The position numbers and the translations under genes are program-made. From Sphingomonas flavalba (GTDB lineage Bacteria; Pseudomonadota; Alphaproteobacteria; Sphingomonadales; Sphingomonadaceae), in contig NZ_SPHY01000002.1 of assembly GCF_004796535.1 (NCBI RefSeq), positions 124,001 to 188,000 of the forward strand: a stretch of 64,000 nucleotides of DNA, in the 5' to 3' direction. Below, one piece after another: positions 41,174 to 49,066 of the stretch. The first letter of the stretch is position 1. Each line of letters opens with the position of its first letter. A model generated the notes under the pieces. It was not told the DNA's origin. It ran no database searches and saw only the letters and a list, made by a program, of their open reading frames with translations.

Positions 41174-42703
41174 TCAATAGGCGCGCCCGATCAGCACTCG
41201 TTCGACCGCGGGAGTGCCGGTGAATACGCAGGTACCAGTCGCCGCTGCGGCGTCGAGCGGCACGTTGCGCAGAGTCAGCTTCAGCGTCTTCAGCCGCTCG
41301 ACCACCCGCTCCAGTTCGACCCCGGTCGGCCGCGCCCATTCGACTTCCAGCCAGCCCGGCTTGGCGACACCCTCGGCAAAGAACGCCTCGACCCCGGCGA
41401 AGTCGGTGACATCGCGGCGGATCGCCGCCTCCAGCCGCGCTTTGGCCTCACCGTGCAGGCTGGCCTGGATCTCCTCCAGCGTTGCGGGGACCCCGGCGAC
41501 GAACGCGTCGCGGGCGACAATGGTCGAGGCCAGCTTGCCTTCCGGGGTGTACAGTCGGTCGCGGCGGAGCGCCGAGACATTGCCGGCCGCCAGATCGCGT
41601 CCGCCGACCTCGACGATGATCGGCGCGCCTTTCTTCACCCAGCCCCAGCGTTTGCCCGCCGCCTTGGTCGCCTTGGTGTCGACCAGCACGCGAACCGGCT
41701 CGCCGAACGCGCTCTGCCGCGCCACGTCGGCCGCGATCGCCTTGCAGTAATCGAGGATCGCCGCGTCCTCGTCATTGTCGCGCAGCATCGGCACGATCAC
41801 CACCTGGCGCGGCGCGACCACCGGCGGCAGGCGCAACCCGTCGTCGTCGCCGTGCACCATGATGATGCCGCCGATCATCCGCGTCGACAGGCCCCAGCTT
41901 GTCGTCCAGGCGAAGGCGGTCTGGCCGTCCTTGTCCTGAAAGCGGATATTCTGCGCGGTCGCGAAATTCTGGCCGAGGAAGTGCGAGGTGCCGGCCTGCA
42001 ATGCCTTGCCGTCCTGCATCATCGCTTCGATCGAATAGGTGGCGACGGCGCCGGGGAAGCGCTCATTCTCCGGCTTCTCGCCGGCGACGACCGGCATCGC
42101 CAGCGCCTCCTCGGCAAAGCTGCGGTACATTTCCAGCGCCAGCCGGGTCTCTGCCTCCGCCTCCTCGCGGGTAGCGTGGGCGGTATGCCCCTCCTGCCAC
42201 AGGAATTCGGAGGTGCGCAGGAACATCCGCGTCCGCATTTCCCAGCGGACGACATTGGCCCACTGATTGATCATCAGCGGCAGGTCGCGCCACGACTGGG
42301 TCCAGCGGGCAAAAGCGGTGCCGATCACCGTTTCCGATGTCGGCCGCACGACCAGCGGCTCTTCCAGCTTCGCTTCGGGGTCGACGACCAGCCGGCCCGC
42401 TTCCCCCTTCAGCCGGTGATGGGTGACGACCGCCATCTCCTTGGCAAAGCCCTCGACATGCTCCGCTTCCTTTTCGAAATAGGACAGCGGGATGAAGATC
42501 GGGAAATAGCAGTTTTCGTGCCCGCTCGCCTTGATCCGCGCGTCGAGCAGGGCCTGGATGCGCTCCCAGATCCCGTAGCCCCACGGCCGGATGATCATGC
42601 AGCCGCGCACGCCTGAATCCTCCGCCATGTCGGCTTCGGTGATGACGGCCTGATACCAGGCGGCGAAATCCTGCTCGCGGGTGACGGAAAGTGCGTGTTT
42701 CAT
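41174..42703 (-). CDS. proS: Prolyl-tRNA synthetase, eukaryote/archaeal-like type
   Basis: 509 residues from the ATG at 42703. The N-terminus (REQDFAAWYQAVI, DSGVRGCMIIRPWGYGIWE) and motif 2 (RTSEFLWQEGHTAHAT) match the eukaryotic/archaeal-like ProRS rather than the longer bacterial form with an INS editing domain. There is no INS insertion. The protein ends in Tyr (LIGRAY), typical of this class, in which the terminal Tyr reaches the active site. It charges tRNA-Pro, encoded at 20039-20115. Its Shine-Dalgarno overlaps one arm of a strong hairpin (42713-42735). Confidence 0.95.
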   Translation of the reverse strand: MKHALSVTREQDFAAWYQAVITEADMAEDSGVRGCMIIRPWGYGIWERIQALLDARIKASGHENCYFPIFIPLSYFEKEAEHVEGFAKEMAVVTHHRLKGEAGRLVVDPEAKLEEPLVVRPTSETVIGTAFARWTQSWRDLPLMINQWANVVRWEMRTRMFLRTSEFLWQEGHTAHATREEAEAETRLALEMYRSFAEEALAMPVVAGEKPENERFPGAVATYSIEAMMQDGKALQAGTSHFLGQNFATAQNIRFQDKDGQTAFAWTTSWGLSTRMIGGIIMVHGDDDGLRLPPVVAPRQVVIVPMLRDNDEDAAILDYCKAIAADVARQSAFGEPVRVLVDTKATKAAGKRWGWVKKGAPIIVEVGGRDLAAGNVSALRRDRLYTPEGKLASTIVARDAFVAGVPATLEEIQASLHGEAKARLEAAIRRDVTDFAGVEAFFAEGVAKPGWLEVEWARPTGVELERVVERLKTLKLTLRNVPLDAAAATGTCVFTGTPAVERVLIGRAY

Positions 42704-42712
42704 GGCTACTCC

Positions 42713-42735
42713 CCCCTTCCGTCGGGCGGAAGGGG
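42713..42735. repeat. Palindromic repeat/hairpin over the proS ribosome binding site
   Basis: CCCCTTCCG (42713-42721) and CGGAAGGGG (42727-42735) form a perfect 9-bp stem with a 5-base loop, followed on the plus strand by CCGGGGGTGG. On the proS mRNA the arm nearer the start codon and the adjacent GGAG supply the Shine-Dalgarno, so the hairpin could mask it. A similar palindrome occurs in rimM (48443-48464). I recall this palindrome-plus-GGGGGTGG pattern as a dispersed element in alphaproteobacterial genomes. Confidence 0.45.
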
Positions 42736-42917
42736 CCGGGGGTGGTCGGAACCGGGGCGCGGCGCTGCCTTGCCCCGCGCCTCCTTGAAAGCGCCGGGCG
42801 CCGTCCGTCAACCCTTCCGGCCCGGCAGGCCGCCGTTTACTCCCCGCGCCAATGCCGCGATAAGCCGCGCATGAATCGGCGGGCGCATCCGGCAGAGGCA
42901 CGAACGGCGGCAGGCGC

Positions 42918-43817
42918 ATGAGCCGGGACACGCGCCTGGCCGGGATCGCCGCGCGCCTGTTTTCCGTCCTCTGCCTGTCGATCATGCTGGCGCTGGTCAA
43001 GCTTCTCGCGCTACGCGGCGTGACGCTGTTCGAAAGCGTGTTCTATCGCCAGGCCCTTGCCCTGCCGCTGGTGCTGGGCTGGATTGTCGCCGGCCCCGGC
43101 ATCGCCTCCGTCCGGACCAGCCGGATCGGCGCCCACGCCTGGCGCACCGGTCTCGGCATGGTCGGCATGGTGCTCAACTTCGCGACCTTCGTCCTCTTGC
43201 CGCTGGCGGAGGCGACGACGATCCTGTTCTCGGTACCGATCTTCGCGACCATCCTGTCGGCGCTGGTCCTGCGCGAACCGACCGGCACCCACCGCTGGCT
43301 GGCGGTCGTCGTCGGTTTCGCCGGTGTCGTCATCGTCGCCCAGCCCGCCGGCACGCACCTGTCGCCGCTCGGTATTGGCATCGGTCTGCTCGCTTCTATC
43401 GCGATTGCCGGGGTCAGCATCACCCTGCGCCAGATCGGGCGGACGGAGGATGCGACGACGACGGTGTTCTGGTTCACCGTCCTGTCGACCGTCCCGCTCG
43501 CCTTCGCCCTGCCATTCGCCGGTCACGCCCATGACGCGGGCACCTGGGCGATGCTGCTCGCGCTGGGGCTTACCGGGGGGCTGGCCCAGTTTGCCCTGAC
43601 AACCTCGTTGAAACTCGCGCCGGTGTCGGTGGTGCTGCCGATGGACTATTCCAACCTGCTGTGGGCGACGCTGCTCGGCTTCCTGCTGTTCGACACCCTG
43701 CCGACGACGGCGATGTGGCTGGGCGCGCCGCTGATCATCGCCAGCGGCCTCTACATCGTCTACCGCGAACGCATCCGCCACCAGCAGAACACCGCCGCCG
43801 CTGGGGCGGAAATCTGA
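42918..43817 (+). CDS. DMT-superfamily (EamA) transporter
   Basis: 299 residues with ten predicted helices arranged as two EamA repeats, the first containing EATTILFSVPIFATILSALVLREP and the second PVSVVLPMDYSNLLWATLLGFLLFD. This is the normal drug/metabolite exporter architecture in the inner membrane. The substrate cannot be told. The 214 bp upstream (42704-42917) carry the proS leader with its palindrome and otherwise nothing recognisable. It converges on the peptidase gene with only 3 bp between stops. Confidence 0.88.
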   Translation: MSRDTRLAGIAARLFSVLCLSIMLALVKLLALRGVTLFESVFYRQALALPLVLGWIVAGPGIASVRTSRIGAHAWRTGLGMVGMVLNFATFVLLPLAEATTILFSVPIFATILSALVLREPTGTHRWLAVVVGFAGVVIVAQPAGTHLSPLGIGIGLLASIAIAGVSITLRQIGRTEDATTTVFWFTVLSTVPLAFALPFAGHAHDAGTWAMLLALGLTGGLAQFALTTSLKLAPVSVVLPMDYSNLLWATLLGFLLFDTLPTTAMWLGAPLIIASGLYIVYRERIRHQQNTAAAGAEI

Positions 43818-43820
43818 TCC

Positions 43821-46025
43821 TCACTCCGTCTTGTCGCGCACCTTCACGTTCAGGAAATTCTCGATCGTCTTGTAGAGGTGGACGCTGATCCCCGGCCCGG
43901 CGACGCGGTGCCCCTGCCCCGGATAGACCATCGTCTCGAACGGGATCGCCGCTGCCTGCAGCTTCGCCATCAGCGCGGTCGAATTGTCGAACACGACATT
44001 GTCGTCGGACATGCCGTGGATCAGCAGCAGCGGATCGGCGATCCTGTCCGCATTGCTCAGCGCGTCAGACCGCTGGTAGGGCGCCGGGTCGGTCGCCGGA
44101 TTGCCCATGTAGCGCTCGGTATAATGGGTGTCGTAAAGTTCCCACTTCGTCGGCGGCGCGCCGGAAACGCCGGCAGCGAAGGTGCCCGGCGCCGCCGCCA
44201 GCAGCTTCAGCGTCATATAGCCGCCATAGGACCAGCCGAACACGGCGATCCGTTTCGGATCGACATCCGCCCGCGCCTTCAGCCAGGCGGCGCCCGCAAG
44301 CTGGTCGGCAACCTCGACGCCGCCCATCGCGCGGTGGATCTGGTCCTCGAACGCCTTGCCACGGTCCGGCGTCCCGCGATTGTCGAGCGAAAAGACGATC
44401 CAGCCCTTCGAGACGAAATATTCTTGTAGCGGATTGACCCAGTCATGGGTGACCTGCCGCCCCGCCCCCGGCCCGCCATAGACCTGAAGCAAGACTGGTC
44501 GCGGCCCGCTAAACCCGGTCGGCCGCATCAGCTTGTAATGGAGCGCCGACCCGTCCGCCGCCGCGATCGTGCCGAATTCCGGGACGACATGCGCCGCCTT
44601 ATAAGGTGCGTAGGGGTGGTCGCCCGCTACCCGGTTCTCCTCGATCCACGCAATCCGCTGGCCATCGGCCCCCGCCAGATAGGATTGCTGCGGCTGGCTT
44701 GGGCTGGAGCGGGTGACGATCAGCCGGCTGGCCGCCCGGTCCATCACCGCGGCGTTGGTGTAGCCCGGCTCCGTCAAACGCGAGACCTGCCCCGGCCGCG
44801 CGATGTCGACGCTATAGAGCTGCCATTCCAACGGCGTGTCGCGGTTGGCGGTGAACCACAGTCGTCCCTTCGCTTCGTCAACGCCGACCAGGTCCTTCAC
44901 CTGCCACGGCCCCTTGGTGAGCTGGGTCCATTTGCCCGTTTTCCACAAATAGAGATGGCTGTAGCCGTCGCGCTCGGACGACCAGATCAGCCGTCCGTCC
45001 TTCAGCGGGCGCAGATTGTCGTTGAGGTTGATCCAGCTTTTCGCCGTCTCGCTGAACAGCACCGTCGCCTTTCCGCTTGCCGGGTCGATGCGCAGCAGGT
45101 CCAGCCGGGTCTGGGCGCGGTTCTGGCGCTGGACGAGCAGCGCGGACCCATCGGGCAGCCAGTCGACCCGCGCCAGATAGATGTCGGGGTCGGCGCCCAG
45201 ATCGACCTTGACCGGCGCAGCGCCGTCCAGCGTCATTACATACAGGTCGACCCGGGCGTTGGCGGTTCCTGCCTTCGGATAGCGCTGGGCGTATACCTTG
45301 GTGCCATCAGCGCCGATCGCCGCGCGGGTGACGACGGCGACCGGACTTTCGTCGACCCGCGCCACTGCGATCCGCCGGTCGTCCGGCGACCACCAATGGC
45401 CGCGCCGCCGATCCATCTCCTCCTGCGCGACGAATTCGGCGACGCCCCAACTCAGCGTGTCGCCGCCGTCGCTGGTCAGTTGCCGTTCCGCGCCGGTTGC
45501 CAGATCGAGCACTATCAGATTCTGGTCACGTACGAACGAGACATAGCCGCCCTTGGGGCTGGTGGTGCCGTCCAGCTCGCTGGTCGGCGTATCGGTCAGC
45601 CGCCTGACCGAACCGTTGAGCGCGGCCAGGTAGAGGTCGCCGTCCAGCGGCACGAGCAGGGTCTTGCCGTCGGCGCTCCAGCTATAGGAGACGATGCCCT
45701 TGAAGTCGGCGATGCGCGCCCGCTCGCGCTGCATCTTTTCCGCTTCCGACAATTCCGCGCCGCTGCCCAGCTTGCTGGAATCGACCAGCATGTGCGCGGC
45801 GCCGCTGGCGGTATCGACCGCCCACAGGTCGTAGCGCTCCTTCTCGTCCGCGCGGTTGCGCAGCGAGGTCAGCCATTTGCCGTCGGGCGACAGGGCAACG
45901 GCGCGCGGCGTCGGGCCGGACAGCGCCGGATTGCCGAAGATGCGTTCAAGGGTGAGCGGGGTCTGGGCTGTGGCTGGCATGGCGGAGGCGAGCAGCGCGG
46001 CTGCGGCAAGAAAGCGAAGGGTCAT
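43821..46025 (-). CDS. S9B dipeptidyl-peptidase IV-like serine peptidase, exported
   Basis: 734 residues from the ATG at 46025; the frame also opens with GTG two codons earlier. A Sec signal peptide (MTLRFLAAAALLASAMPATAQ) precedes an eight-bladed beta-propeller with the DPP IV double-Glu motif in FVAQEEMDRRRGHWWSPD. The alpha/beta-hydrolase domain has nucleophile Ser in GWSYGGYM, Asp in GMSDDNV and His in GQGHRV. The family removes Xaa-Pro dipeptides from peptide N-termini in the periplasm. Nothing adjacent suggests a specific pathway; general peptide use is likely. Confidence 0.93.
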   Translation of the reverse strand: MTLRFLAAAALLASAMPATAQTPLTLERIFGNPALSGPTPRAVALSPDGKWLTSLRNRADEKERYDLWAVDTASGAAHMLVDSSKLGSGAELSEAEKMQRERARIADFKGIVSYSWSADGKTLLVPLDGDLYLAALNGSVRRLTDTPTSELDGTTSPKGGYVSFVRDQNLIVLDLATGAERQLTSDGGDTLSWGVAEFVAQEEMDRRRGHWWSPDDRRIAVARVDESPVAVVTRAAIGADGTKVYAQRYPKAGTANARVDLYVMTLDGAAPVKVDLGADPDIYLARVDWLPDGSALLVQRQNRAQTRLDLLRIDPASGKATVLFSETAKSWINLNDNLRPLKDGRLIWSSERDGYSHLYLWKTGKWTQLTKGPWQVKDLVGVDEAKGRLWFTANRDTPLEWQLYSVDIARPGQVSRLTEPGYTNAAVMDRAASRLIVTRSSPSQPQQSYLAGADGQRIAWIEENRVAGDHPYAPYKAAHVVPEFGTIAAADGSALHYKLMRPTGFSGPRPVLLQVYGGPGAGRQVTHDWVNPLQEYFVSKGWIVFSLDNRGTPDRGKAFEDQIHRAMGGVEVADQLAGAAWLKARADVDPKRIAVFGWSYGGYMTLKLLAAAPGTFAAGVSGAPPTKWELYDTHYTERYMGNPATDPAPYQRSDALSNADRIADPLLLIHGMSDDNVVFDNSTALMAKLQAAAIPFETMVYPGQGHRVAGPGISVHLYKTIENFLNVKVRDKTE

Positions 46026-46055
46026 GGCCACTTATGTTGCCGCCGCCGCGGCAGA

Positions 46056-46739
46056 TCAAGCGCGGACGATCACCCGATGGATCAGCGTGCGGCGGAAGGC
46101 GAAGCCGAGCGAGGCATAGAGCGCAACGGTCGGGCGATTGTCGGTATAGACATGCAGGAACGGTTGCTCTCCCCGCGCCAGGATGCGCGTCGCGACCAGC
46201 CGCGACAGCGCGCTGGCATGGCCCCGCCCGCGATGATCGGGATGGGTACAGACGCCGCTCACCTCGACGAAGCCGGGCACGCGCAGCCGTTCCCCAGCCA
46301 TTGCCACCAGCCGCCCGTTGTCACGTACGCCGACGAAGCCGCCCAATCGGTTGGTCCGCCGGGCGAATGGGCCCGGCTCGGTCAGCCGCGCCAGCGCCAG
46401 CATCTCTGCCGCGTCGGCATCGGTCAGCGCGACGGTCTCGAATGCTGGCACGCCGCCCTGGACCGCCTCGGCGATCATCTGGTCACAGCTCGCCTCGAAG
46501 GCGACGGCGGTGCCCGGCGGCAGCGGCCATGGATCGCTCTCCAGCATCGACAGGCGCTCGCCCGGGGCGACCAATGCCGCTGCGGCGGCAAGGCATTCGG
46601 CGGACGGTTCGGCGGCAGCGAGGAATACGCCGTAATCGGCGTTCAGCCGCATGGCCCGCCCGTCCCCTTCCGCGAAAGCGGCGAGCCCGGTGTTAAGCGC
46701 CGTCCAGAGCGGGCGATCGAGCGGGTGTGGTCCGGTCAT
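46056..46739 (-). CDS. GNAT-family N-acetyltransferase (FR47-like)
   Basis: 227 residues from the ATG at 46739 (MTGPHPLDRPLW); a longer frame reaches back across the rplS terminator and is not used. The C-terminal GNAT fold has the acetyl-CoA loop VCTHPDHRGRGHASALS and the YTDNRPTVALYASLGF motif. This resembles the FR47-like group with an N-terminal substrate domain. The acceptor substrate is unknown. It lies downstream of the rplS operon terminator, so it likely has its own promoter, and the peptidase gene follows after 30 bp. Confidence 0.85.
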   Translation of the reverse strand: MTGPHPLDRPLWTALNTGLAAFAEGDGRAMRLNADYGVFLAAAEPSAECLAAAAALVAPGERLSMLESDPWPLPPGTAVAFEASCDQMIAEAVQGGVPAFETVALTDADAAEMLALARLTEPGPFARRTNRLGGFVGVRDNGRLVAMAGERLRVPGFVEVSGVCTHPDHRGRGHASALSRLVATRILARGEQPFLHVYTDNRPTVALYASLGFAFRRTLIHRVIVRA

Positions 46740-46788
46740 GCCGCGCCCTACGGCGCTACGGCGGTGAAACACCAGCCCTTTGTGCATG

Positions 46789-46823
46789 AAAAAGGGCGCG
46801 GAAGCCGTTGCTTCCACGCCCTT
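46789..46823 (-). terminator. Intrinsic terminator of the ffh-rpsP-rimM-trmD-rplS operon
   Basis: On the minus strand AAGGGCG and CGCCCTT arms (46817-46823 and 46792-46798) enclose GGAAGC/GCTTCC with a 4-base loop, and the stem is followed by TTTTTC. It starts 26 bp after the rplS stop. A canonical Rho-independent terminator. Confidence 0.85.
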
Positions 46824-46849
46824 CCTTGCCTGTTGGCGGGCAGAGCCGG

Positions 46850-47230
46850 TCAGTCGGCCTGCGTCTCGCGGGTCTCGCGCCGCTCGGCGATACGGGCGGA
46901 CTTGCCGCGCCGGCCGCGCAGATAATAGAGCTTGGCACGCCGGACGACGCCTTTGCGGACGACCTCGATCGAATCGATGTTCGGCGAATAGAGCGGGAAA
47001 ACGCGCTCGACGCCTTCACCGAATGAAATCTTGCGCACGGTGAACGACGAACCCATGCCGCGATTGGACCGCGCGATGCACACGCCCTCATAGGCCTGCA
47101 CGCGGGTGCGCTCGCCTTCGACCACCTTCACGCCGACGCGCAGCGTATCACCGGGCCGGAAATCGGGAATCGTCTTGCCGCTTTTGATTTGCTCGATCGC
47201 CTCGGCCTCGAGCGTCTGGATGAGGTTCAT
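46850..47230 (-). CDS. rplS: 50S ribosomal protein L19
   Basis: 126 residues from the ATG at 47230 (MNLIQTLE), which shares one base with the trmD stop (TAATG). Typical L19 segments are [32 protein letters not shown] and [18 protein letters not shown], and RRGKSARI near the end. L19 sits at the 30S-50S interface. It is the last gene of the ffh-rpsP-rimM-trmD-rplS operon and is followed by an intrinsic terminator. The C-terminus is slightly longer than the E. coli protein. Confidence 0.97.
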   Translation of the reverse strand: MNLIQTLEAEAIEQIKSGKTIPDFRPGDTLRVGVKVVEGERTRVQAYEGVCIARSNRGMGSSFTVRKISFGEGVERVFPLYSPNIDSIEVVRKGVVRRAKLYYLRGRRGKSARIAERRETRETQAD

Positions 47231-47964
47231 TACCTCTCGTCCTTCTTCTTCGCCTGCGCGCCAGAGGGCGACTGGTCCCGAGCGCCACTGTAGCGCTCCC
47301 AAAGGTCCGGCCGCCGTGACCGTGTATCGTCCTCCGCCTGCCGTTTCCGCCAGGCGGCGATCTTCGCATGATCCCCCGATCGCAGCACTTCAGGGATCGT
47401 GCGCCCTTCCCATTCAGCAGGTCGGGTATAATGCGGATATTCGAGGAGGCCGCTTTCGAAGCTTTCCTCGTCTCCGCTGGAAGCCGCGCCCATTACGCCG
47501 GGCAGCAGGCGAATGCAAGCGTCGAGCAGCACGATCGCCGCCGTTTCTCCGCCCGACAGCACATAGTCGCCGATCGACAGCGGCTCGACCGGCCGGGCGG
47601 CGAACAGCCGTTCATCGATCCCCTCGAAACGGCCGCACAGGATGATGGCGCCCGGCCCCGCCGCCAGCGACCGCACCCGCGCCTGGGTGAGCGGCGCCCC
47701 GCGCGGCGTCATCGCCAGGATCGGCCGCGCGTCGGCAACGCTGTCGATCGCCGCCGCCAGCACGTCGGCGCGCATCACCATCCCCGCCCCGCCGCCCGCT
47801 GGGGTGTCGTCGACGGAACGGTGCTTGTCAGTCGCGAAATCGCGGATCTGGACAGCGTTGCATGACCAGCGCCCGTCACCCAATGCCCGCCCCGCCAGCG
47901 ACATTCCAAGCGGTCCCGGGAACATTTCGGGATAGAGCGTCAGCACGGTTGCGGCGAAAGTCAC
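47230..47964 (-). CDS. trmD: tRNA (guanine-N1-)-methyltransferase
   Basis: 244 residues from a GTG at 47964 overlapping the rimM stop (GTGA). The SPOUT trefoil-knot motifs are present: [12 protein letters not shown] and [15 protein letters not shown]. The N-terminus has [20 protein letters not shown]. TrmD methylates G37 of tRNAs with a preceding G, preventing +1 frameshifts; tRNA-Pro species are classic substrates, and the tRNA-Pro here has G36-G37 in its loop. Translationally coupled with rimM and rplS. Confidence 0.97.
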   Translation of the reverse strand: MTFAATVLTLYPEMFPGPLGMSLAGRALGDGRWSCNAVQIRDFATDKHRSVDDTPAGGGAGMVMRADVLAAAIDSVADARPILAMTPRGAPLTQARVRSLAAGPGAIILCGRFEGIDERLFAARPVEPLSIGDYVLSGGETAAIVLLDACIRLLPGVMGAASSGDEESFESGLLEYPHYTRPAEWEGRTIPEVLRSGDHAKIAAWRKRQAEDDTRSRRPDLWERYSGARDQSPSGAQAKKKDER

Positions 47965-48473
47965 CGGACGAACGCCGGATCGACGACGATGCGGCCGTCC
48001 CATTCGGGCACTGCTTCCGGCCGCATCGGCACCATGAAGCGCTTTCCGTCGGGCCGTTCGATCTCGATGACGTCCCCGGCCCCGAAATTCTCGACCGCCA
48101 CACAGGTGCCAAGCGCCTCGCCCCCGGTCGATACCGCCGGCAGGCCGATCAGGTCGGCATGGTAATATTCGCCTTCACCGAGCGGCGGCAGGGCGGAACG
48201 CGGCACGGTCAATGCCACGCCCCGCAGCGCCTCCGCCGCATCGCGGTCAGCGATCTCGGCGAAGCGGGCGATTGCGCCGTTGCTGCCCGGGCGCACCGCC
48301 TTCAGGGTCAATGCCCGCCCGCCGGCGTCGAAGGCCGGATAGGCCTTCAGATTGTCCGGCGCGTCGGTGAACAGCTTCAGGCGGACCTCACCCGTCACCC
48401 CGTGCGCGCCGATCACGGCGGCCAGGGTCACGGGCCTGTCCGCCCCTCCCGCGGGCGGGAGGGGCTTGGCCAT
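47961..48473 (-). CDS. rimM: 16S rRNA processing protein RimM
   Basis: 170 residues. After a short Pro/Gly-rich N-terminus come [20 protein letters not shown] (RimM N domain) and the PRC-barrel part with [12 protein letters not shown] and [23 protein letters not shown]. RimM helps maturation of the 30S head. The first dozen codons ([13 protein letters not shown]) coincide with a strong palindrome, 48443-48464, that looks like a dispersed repeat taken into the coding frame. It starts 2 bp after rpsP. Confidence 0.95.
   Translation of the reverse strand: MAKPLPPAGGADRPVTLAAVIGAHGVTGEVRLKLFTDAPDNLKAYPAFDAGGRALTLKAVRPGSNGAIARFAEIADRDAAEALRGVALTVPRSALPPLGEGEYYHADLIGLPAVSTGGEALGTCVAVENFGAGDVIEIERPDGKRFMVPMRPEAVPEWDGRIVVDPAFVR
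48443..48464. repeat. Palindromic repeat inside the 5' end of rimM
   Basis: CCCCTCCCGC (48443-48452) and GCGGGAGGGG (48455-48464) are perfect inverted arms with a 2-base centre, followed by CTTGG. It resembles the palindrome upstream of proS (42713-42735). In the rimM mRNA it would form a hairpin within the first codons and may slow translation initiation. Confidence 0.45.
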
Positions 48474-48475
48474 GC

Positions 48476-49045
48476 TCAGCCCTCGGCCGGGGCCGGGGCG
48501 GCATCGCCCTCGGCGGCAGGGGCTTCCTCAGCCGCCGGAGCTTCGGCAGCCTCAGCCGGTGCGGCCTCGACTTCCGGTGCAGCTTCCGCTTCCGGAGCAG
48601 CGTCCGCTGCTGGCGCGGCTTCCACTTCAGTGGCGACCTCGACCTCAGGGGCAGCCTCGGCTTCCGGCTCCGGCTGGGCTTCGGCGGCCTTCTGTGCTTC
48701 CTCGGCATCGGCGGCCTTCTTGGCGCGCTCCTCGATGCGCTCCTTGGCCTTTTCGCCCATCTCGCCCTTCTTGGGGTTGTTGCGCGCGGCGCGCTCCTTG
48801 ACGCCCAGCGCGTCGAGGAAGCGGGCGACCCGGTCGGTCGGCTGCGCGCCGAAGCCCAGCCAATGCTTGGCGCGATCGGCGTCGAGCTTCACCCGATCCG
48901 GCGAATCCTTGGCGAGCAGCGGGTTATAGGTGCCGATCTTCTCGATGAAGCTGCCGTCGCGTGGCGAACGCGCGTCGGCAACGACGATCCGGTAATAGGG
49001 GCGCTTCTTGGAACCGCTGCGCGACAGGCGAATGGAAACTGCCAT
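48476..49045 (-). CDS. rpsP: 30S ribosomal protein S16 with long acidic tail
   Basis: 189 residues, about twice the usual 80-90. Residues 1-85 are a normal S16 ([37 protein letters not shown]). A charged helical link (about 86-120, [19 protein letters not shown]) leads to about 70 residues made almost only of Ala, Glu and Pro (repeats of [11 protein letters not shown] type). S16 is essential for 30S assembly. The tail is in frame and keeps coding character up to the stop, so it is not a frameshift. Longer S16 tails occur in several alphaproteobacteria. Confidence 0.95.
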   Translation of the reverse strand: MAVSIRLSRSGSKKRPYYRIVVADARSPRDGSFIEKIGTYNPLLAKDSPDRVKLDADRAKHWLGFGAQPTDRVARFLDALGVKERAARNNPKKGEMGEKAKERIEERAKKAADAEEAQKAAEAQPEPEAEAAPEVEVATEVEAAPAADAAPEAEAAPEVEAAPAEAAEAPAAEEAPAAEGDAAPAPAEG

Positions 49046-49066
49046 ATTCTCTTCCTTTGCTTGAAC

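Noticed and set aside
44445-46925. 826-codon open frame opposite the S9 peptidase and GNAT genes
   Set aside because: Antisense shadow crossing a terminator and two gene boundaries.
48476-48790. Frameshift or pseudogene tail in rpsP
   Set aside because: The tail is in frame, compositionally regular and ends 2 bp before rimM, so it looks genuine.
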